Below the pieces are notes generated by a model. That model did not search any database and was not told the origin of the DNA. It worked only from the letters and a program-made list of their open reading frames with translations. DNA of 64,000 nt, from positions 1,364,001 through 1,428,000 of the forward strand of contig OZ242258.1 in assembly GCA_965207025.1 (NCBI GenBank). The letters are read 5' to 3'. Position 1 is the stretch's first letter. Every line of letters starts with the position of its first letter. The position numbers and the translations under genes were made by a program. Positions 59,894-64,000 of this stretch are shown here, piece after piece. The DNA comes from Bin87 sp034423595. Lineage in GTDB: Bacteria > Chloroflexota > Dehalococcoidia > Lucifugimonadales > UBA3495.

Positions 59894-60691
59894 TCACATC
59901 ATCGTGTAACCGCCCGACACGCTCAGCGTCTGGCCGGTAATGAAACCGGCCGCATCCGAAGCGAGAAACACTACGGCGTTCGCCACTTCCTCCGCTGTTC
60001 CCATGCGGCGCAGTGGATATGCTCGCTTTACCCGCTCCAGTACTTCGTCGGTGAACAGATCCTCCATCCCCTGAGCCCACATGCTATCGGTACTCGCCAC
60101 CTCCGATTGTGGCGGAACCACCAGCCCCGGGCAAACCATGTTGAACCGGAGGCCGTAACGTCCCGTTTCCCGCGCCAGCGACTTGCTCAGGGCGATCACC
60201 CCCGCCTTGCACGCCGAATAGACTGCTTCCCGGTACTCGCCCATTCGGCCGGCGTCGCTGCTGATGCTGACCACGGCTCCCTGTTGCCGCTCCATCATGT
60301 GCGGCAGCACCGCGTGGATGCAGTTGATCGCCCCCCACAGGTTCACGTCAACCTCTTTGACGTGCTCGTCCCGTGACTTCTCGATAAACAGGCGGTCTAT
60401 AGTCCACCCTACGTTATTCACAAGCACGTCCACGCTGCCCAGACGGTCGATGGCCTCAGCAACCATTGCATCGGTCCTGGCTCGGTCGGTAACGTCGGCG
60501 TCTATCACCGTGGCGGTGGCGCCGCTTCCGATGGCCGCGACTTCGCCGGCGACTCTCTTGCCTGCGTCGTGGTTAAGTTCGGCTATGGCAATGTTACAGC
60601 CCTCCGCGGCAAACGCCAGGGTGATGGCCCTGCCGATGTTGTTCCCACCTCCGGTCACTACCACGTTTTTGCCCTTTAATCCTAGTTCCAA
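59894..60691 (-). CDS. Short-chain dehydrogenase/reductase
   Basis: 265 residues. TGGGNNIGRAI nucleotide loop, NNVGW, SISSDAG, Y-S-A-C-K, C-terminal TLSVSGGYTMM. TTG start 60691 with GGAGG 9 bases upstream. Resembles 3-oxoacyl-ACP reductase-like/cyclohexanecarboxyl-CoA dehydrogenase-like SDRs; substrate unknown. Confidence 0.87.
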   Translation of the reverse strand: MELGLKGKNVVVTGGGNNIGRAITLAFAAEGCNIAIAELNHDAGKRVAGEVAAIGSGATATVIDADVTDRARTDAMVAEAIDRLGSVDVLVNNVGWTIDRLFIEKSRDEHVKEVDVNLWGAINCIHAVLPHMMERQQGAVVSISSDAGRMGEYREAVYSACKAGVIALSKSLARETGRYGLRFNMVCPGLVVPPQSEVASTDSMWAQGMEDLFTDEVLERVKRAYPLRRMGTAEEVANAVVFLASDAAGFITGQTLSVSGGYTMM

Positions 60692-60694
60692 CGG

Positions 60695-61197
60695 TTATGT
60701 CCTCCAATCATGTTGCCGCCGCAGTATGTTCCGCAGCGTGTAGAGATTCTCCACGTCGGCCCGGTTGTACTCCAACAGGAGTTCCAGGGCCGACGTGCTA
60801 GCCTCATCCAGGTATTTGCGCCAAAGCAAAACGGCATCGTGTCCGTCCATATCCGGCAAATCCCCGCGATCAATGCCGAGCGTCTGCTCGATGTGCTTCA
60901 AGCCGCCGCGCAGCCCAGCGCGACGACAGGCATACATCAGGTCATGGTGCTCGAACCAACGGCGTAAATCGATGCCCGGTTTCCACGCGAGGAACGGCAG
61001 GTCGAATCTGCTACCGTTGAAAGTGTAGATGGTAGTAACGCCTTCCAGCACATGCTCAATCGCCGCCGGCGTTATCGCATCACCCACCAACTGCTCAACC
61101 GACCAGTCGCCGGGGAAATCGATGGCCACGCCCACCACGGTGGATAGGATCGACCACCGATGAATCCGGTGGTCTCGATGTCCAAGTATGCGTCCAA
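60695..61197 (-). pseudogene. RNase H-like (YprB-type) exonuclease, frameshifted near its 5' end
   Basis: From TTG 61197 one frame reads LDAYLDIETTGFIGG, the DxE motif of DEDD exonucleases, then becomes nonsense. The adjacent frame resumes at STVVGVAIDF and runs intact to the stop: TIYTFNGSRFDLPFL, HHDLMYACRRAGLRGGLKHIEQTLGI, EYNRADVENLYTLRNIL. A one-base loss around 61150-61165 explains it. A real frameshift or an assembly/sequencing error are both possible. The CCCCGTA palindrome lies just upstream. Confidence 0.75.
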
Positions 61198-61213
61198 AAC
61201 GCCTGGACTCAGG

Positions 61214-61232
61214 CCCCGTATCGAGTACGGGG
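61214..61232. repeat. Dispersed palindrome CCCCGTA-TCGAG-TACGGGG
   Basis: Third copy of the family at 9535 and 20484, between purH and the exonuclease gene. Confidence 0.8.
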
Positions 61233-61267
61233 TGACGTCCTTTCGCCGGCATGACGGGAAAAGGGAA

Positions 61268-62806
61268 TCAGTGGCGGAAATGCCGGGCGCCGGTGAACAC
61301 CATCGCTATGCCCGCATTGTTGGCAGCGGCTATCACCTCGTCATCCCGAATCGATCCTCCCGGCTGCACGATGGCGGTGATCCCCGCTTCGGCTGCCAGT
61401 TCGATGTTGTCCGGGAAGGGGAAAAATGCGTCCGAGGCCAGCACGCAACCGGCGGCTTTGTCGCCGGCCGCACGTTGGGACAGGTGTACGCTCACCACGC
61501 GGTTGGGCTGTCCAGCGCCCATACCCACCAGTGTGCGGTCCTTCACGAATGCAATGGCGTTGGACTTGATGTGTTTGACCGCTTTCCACGCGAAGGCCAG
61601 GTCAGCCAGCTCTGATGCGCTAGGCGCCCGCTCCGTGGCCCTAGTCCAGGTCTGTGGGTCTTCGTCAATCACGTCCGGGGTCTGCACCAACATGCCGCCG
61701 CTGAGTGGCCGCACATCGTAATCCGTCGCTCCTCCTGATGGAACGGCGGAATCGACCGATAAAATCCGCAGGTTCCTCTTGCGCTGTAGAATCTCCAGCG
61801 CGTCGCCGTCATATCCGGGAGCGACCACCACCTCGTAGAACACCGGGCCCATGGCATCCGCCGCTTCCGCAGTAACTGTGCGGTTGAACCCGACGATGCC
61901 CCCGAACGCGGAAACCGGATCACCTTCGTAGGCCAGTCGGTAAGCCTCCGCCAGATCATCCCGCGATGCCAGACCGCACGGATTGGCGTGCTTGATCACG
62001 CATACCGCCGGATCTGCATAGTCACTGACCGTCCGCCACGCCGCATCGGCGTCCATAAGGTTGTTGAACGACAGCTCCCGCCCGTGCAACTGCTCGGCTC
62101 GGGCCAGTCCTCCGGTTCCGCCGGCGGCCGGAACATACAGCGCCCCGCGTTGGTGAGGATTCTCCCCGTACCGCAAGGACGACACCCGCGTTAACCCGAT
62201 GGTGACCTGCTCGGGCATTTCGTCTTCTGACGAGGCATCCGACGCCAGGTATTCGGCAACCGCCGCGTCATACACTGCAACGTGCTGGAATGCTTTTGTT
62301 GCCAGAGTACGCCGCTGTTGCAGGTTCAATCCACCGCCGGCGAGCGCGTCCGCGACCCAGCCGTAGTCCGCCGGATCAACAATTACCGCCACCGAAGGAA
62401 AATTCTTCGCGGCAGCGCGGAGCATCGTAGGTCCGCCAATATCAATGTTCTCCAGGGCGTCGTCCAGGGTTACGCCCGCCTTGCTCACGGTCTCGACAAA
62501 TGGGTACAGGTTCACCACCACCATGTCGATGGCGTCGATTCCATGCTGATTCAGCTCCGACATGTGGTCGGGTAAATCCCGGCGGGCCAGCAGACCACCG
62601 TGAATCACCGGATGCAGGGTCTTTACCCGCCCCTCCAGAATCTCCGGTGAGCCGGTAACATCCGAAACCTGCCGGACGGGTACACCGGCGTCGGACAGGC
62701 TCCGATGGGTTCCCCCCGTGCTGATCAGCTCGTAGCCCGTGCCCGAAAGTCGCCGGCCGAGTTCTTCAATGCCTGTTTTGTCGAATACGCTGAGTAAGGC
62801 CTTCAA
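61268..62806 (-). CDS. purH: AICAR transformylase / IMP cyclohydrolase
   Basis: Bifunctional last two steps of IMP synthesis, 512 residues. N-terminal cyclohydrolase: LLSVFDKTGIEELGRRL, STGGTHRSL, GRVKTLHP; C-terminal transformylase with KHANPCGLA and FFPFPDNIELAAEAG. TTG start, AGGAGA about 11 bases upstream. Confidence 0.97.
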   Translation of the reverse strand: MKALLSVFDKTGIEELGRRLSGTGYELISTGGTHRSLSDAGVPVRQVSDVTGSPEILEGRVKTLHPVIHGGLLARRDLPDHMSELNQHGIDAIDMVVVNLYPFVETVSKAGVTLDDALENIDIGGPTMLRAAAKNFPSVAVIVDPADYGWVADALAGGGLNLQQRRTLATKAFQHVAVYDAAVAEYLASDASSEDEMPEQVTIGLTRVSSLRYGENPHQRGALYVPAAGGTGGLARAEQLHGRELSFNNLMDADAAWRTVSDYADPAVCVIKHANPCGLASRDDLAEAYRLAYEGDPVSAFGGIVGFNRTVTAEAADAMGPVFYEVVVAPGYDGDALEILQRKRNLRILSVDSAVPSGGATDYDVRPLSGGMLVQTPDVIDEDPQTWTRATERAPSASELADLAFAWKAVKHIKSNAIAFVKDRTLVGMGAGQPNRVVSVHLSQRAAGDKAAGCVLASDAFFPFPDNIELAAEAGITAIVQPGGSIRDDEVIAAANNAGIAMVFTGARHFRH

Positions 62807-62843
62807 GTTTTAGATTATCTCCTGTTGAATCTACGCGGTGTCG

Positions 62844-63086
62844 TCAGACGCCGCCCGCTCCGCCGTCAAACCCGCCAAATCCGCCGCCGTGGTCAGCGTT
62901 GTGATTGAAATGCCCGGCGTCGCCCGGATGGTTCAGCTGTCCGGGATCCACGTTGTGGCTGCCGTGATGACCTCCATACCAGATCAGGCCCAACGGCCCC
63001 CAGGCCCACCAGGGACTGTGGATCCCATGCAACCCTTCGTTCTCTGCGCGTGTCCTGTTGCGTCGAAACCAGTTCGTCATTCCCAT
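62844..63086 (-). CDS. Small His/Gly-rich protein
   Basis: 80 residues; good SD (GGGAGG) before ATG 63086. A basic start (WFRRNRTR), one hydrophobic Trp-rich stretch (SPWWAWGPLGLIWYGG), then HHGSHNVDPGQLNHPGDAGHFNH and a Gly-rich tail. It could bind metal. Lies between purM and purH. Function not recognised. Confidence 0.65.
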   Translation of the reverse strand: MGMTNWFRRNRTRAENEGLHGIHSPWWAWGPLGLIWYGGHHGSHNVDPGQLNHPGDAGHFNHNADHGGGFGGFDGGAGGV

Positions 63087-63109
63087 TTCGTCACCTCCCT
63101 AGCGTGCGG

Positions 63110-64000
63110 TTACCCTTCGCCAAATATTACCCTATCTCGTCCTTGCTGCTCTACTATTCGACCCACATCCACGGCGTCATCAACGCTGGATACCAACGCA
63201 TCCGCTTCTGCCTCGTCGCACACCGCAACCATGCCCAGGCCCATATTGAACACGCGGAACATCTCATCGTCGCTCACCGATCCGGCCCGCTGAATCGCGC
63301 CGAATATTGGAGGAACTTCCCACGATCCCAGCCGAAACTCCGCCGCCACTCCCACCGGCAGCGAGGCCGGCATCTTGCCCGGCAAACCGCCTCCCGTGAT
63401 GTGGCTCAACGCCTTGATGGACACAAGGTGAGGCGCCAACATTGGGTAGTAACCTCGGTGGCGCACCATCAGTTCATCGCCCAGGTTCCGCTCCAACCCA
63501 GGCCAAGGCCGGAACAACGCCGAAGGATCCTCGTCGGTGCCGAAAACACGGCGAACCAGCGAAAAGCCGTTGGTGTGCACTCCACTTGACGGTATCCCAA
63601 TTAGTCGATCACCCACCGCTACCGCCTTCGCATCTATTAGCGCCTCCCGCTCGGCTACCCCCACCAGGAACCCCGCCAAGTCGAAATCGCTTGGACCATA
63701 CACCCCGGGCAATTGCGCCGTTTCCCCACCGATGAGGGCACATCCGGCCTCGCGGCATCCCCAAACAATTCCCCGCATCAGCATCTCCAGCCTGTGTTCG
63801 TCAAACGCGCTGAAAGACACATAGTCGAGGAAGAACAGGGGCCGCGCGCCTTTAGTCAGAATGTCGTTCACGTTGAGCGTAACCAGATCCTGCCCAACTC
63901 CCTCGAAGTGCCCCAACTGGGCTGCCACTTTTAACTTGGTCCCCACTCCGTCTGTGCTGGCCACCAGCACCGGATCAGCGTATTCGCCCATGGCAAACAA
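63110..64000 (-). CDS. purM: Phosphoribosylformylglycinamidine cyclo-ligase, N-terminus cut by window edge
   Basis: AIR synthetase, at least 296 residues, missing the first ~50. Visible: STDGVGTKLKVA, NVNDILTKGARPLFFLDY, ALIGGETAQLPG, PSSGVHTNGFSL, HITGGGLPGKMP. Stop at 63110-63112. Probably operonic with the small protein and purH. Confidence 0.95.
   Translation of the reverse strand: MFAMGEYADPVLVASTDGVGTKLKVAAQLGHFEGVGQDLVTLNVNDILTKGARPLFFLDYVSFSAFDEHRLEMLMRGIVWGCREAGCALIGGETAQLPGVYGPSDFDLAGFLVGVAEREALIDAKAVAVGDRLIGIPSSGVHTNGFSLVRRVFGTDEDPSALFRPWPGLERNLGDELMVRHRGYYPMLAPHLVSIKALSHITGGGLPGKMPASLPVGVAAEFRLGSWEVPPIFGAIQRAGSVSDDEMFRVFNMGLGMVAVCDEAEADALVSSVDDAVDVGRIVEQQGRDRVIFGEG

Overview
The window is a 64 kb, gene-dense, roughly 60% GC bacterial chromosome segment, mostly housekeeping, with one clear mobile island. 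The gene content points to Chloroflexota, most likely a Dehalococcoidia/SAR202-like lineage: an archaeal-type cofactor-independent phosphoglycerate mutase between pgk and tpiA, an LL-diaminopimelate aminotransferase, F420/luciferase-type oxidoreductases, an AtzG-like peptide before an amidase, DUF3105 proteins, and many short dispersed palindromes. This assignment is inference; no rRNA or tRNA gene is present to confirm it. TTG and GTG starts are common, and many promoters carry an extended -10 (TGnTATAAT).

Layout. 1-4.7 kb: partial P450, glmU, a CBS/CorC protein, a sortase-like protein lacking the catalytic residues, and a zinc-ribbon peptide. 4.8-8.4 kb: dnaG-rpoD on the minus strand with promoter and terminator. 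8.5-8.8 kb: a SelW-like Rdx gene with an in-frame TGA (CVPU), hidden from normal ORF calling. 8.9-9.86 kb: gene-free, repeat-rich. 9.9-17.6 kb: plus-strand run of amidase, HAD, an unknown, LLM oxidoreductase, phosphodiesterase, membrane pyrophosphatase and SDR. 17.6-30.5 kb: 14 consecutive minus-strand genes linking TsaC, a prenyl-synthase-like protein, pgk-apgM-tpiA, miaA, dapF, dapL, hflX, an SbcD-like phosphoesterase and an acetamidase. 30.5-39.9 kb: plus-strand purine locus (guaA, purD, purE, purB, purC, purS) with unknowns and two DUF3105 proteins embedded. 40-44.3 kb: redox proteins, a GSA-type aminotransferase and an MFS transporter.

44,354-48,693 is a transposon with an IS1-type transposase, 23-bp terminal inverted repeats and an 8-bp target duplication. 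It carries a KGG-motif protein and a DNA methyltransferase with a C-terminal Mrr-like nuclease domain. An IS4-family element with a 9-bp duplication has inserted into an 11-base C tract of the methyltransferase. Removing it restores a single 560-residue frame.

48.7-50.7 kb is minCDE. Then come a thiolase and an HMG-CoA-synthase-like/OB-fold protein, an S41 protease, smpB, a DUF433/DUF5615 pair, a gamma carbonic anhydrase-like protein, a second LLM oxidoreductase, an SprT-like protein, a strongly promoted protein with two copies of an FDCF...PHYHYGP unit, an SDR, a frameshifted RNase H-like exonuclease, purH, a His/Gly-rich peptide and partial purM. dapL, dapF, glmU and minCDE together suggest a meso-DAP peptidoglycan wall and Min-placed division, unlike wall-less Dehalococcoides.
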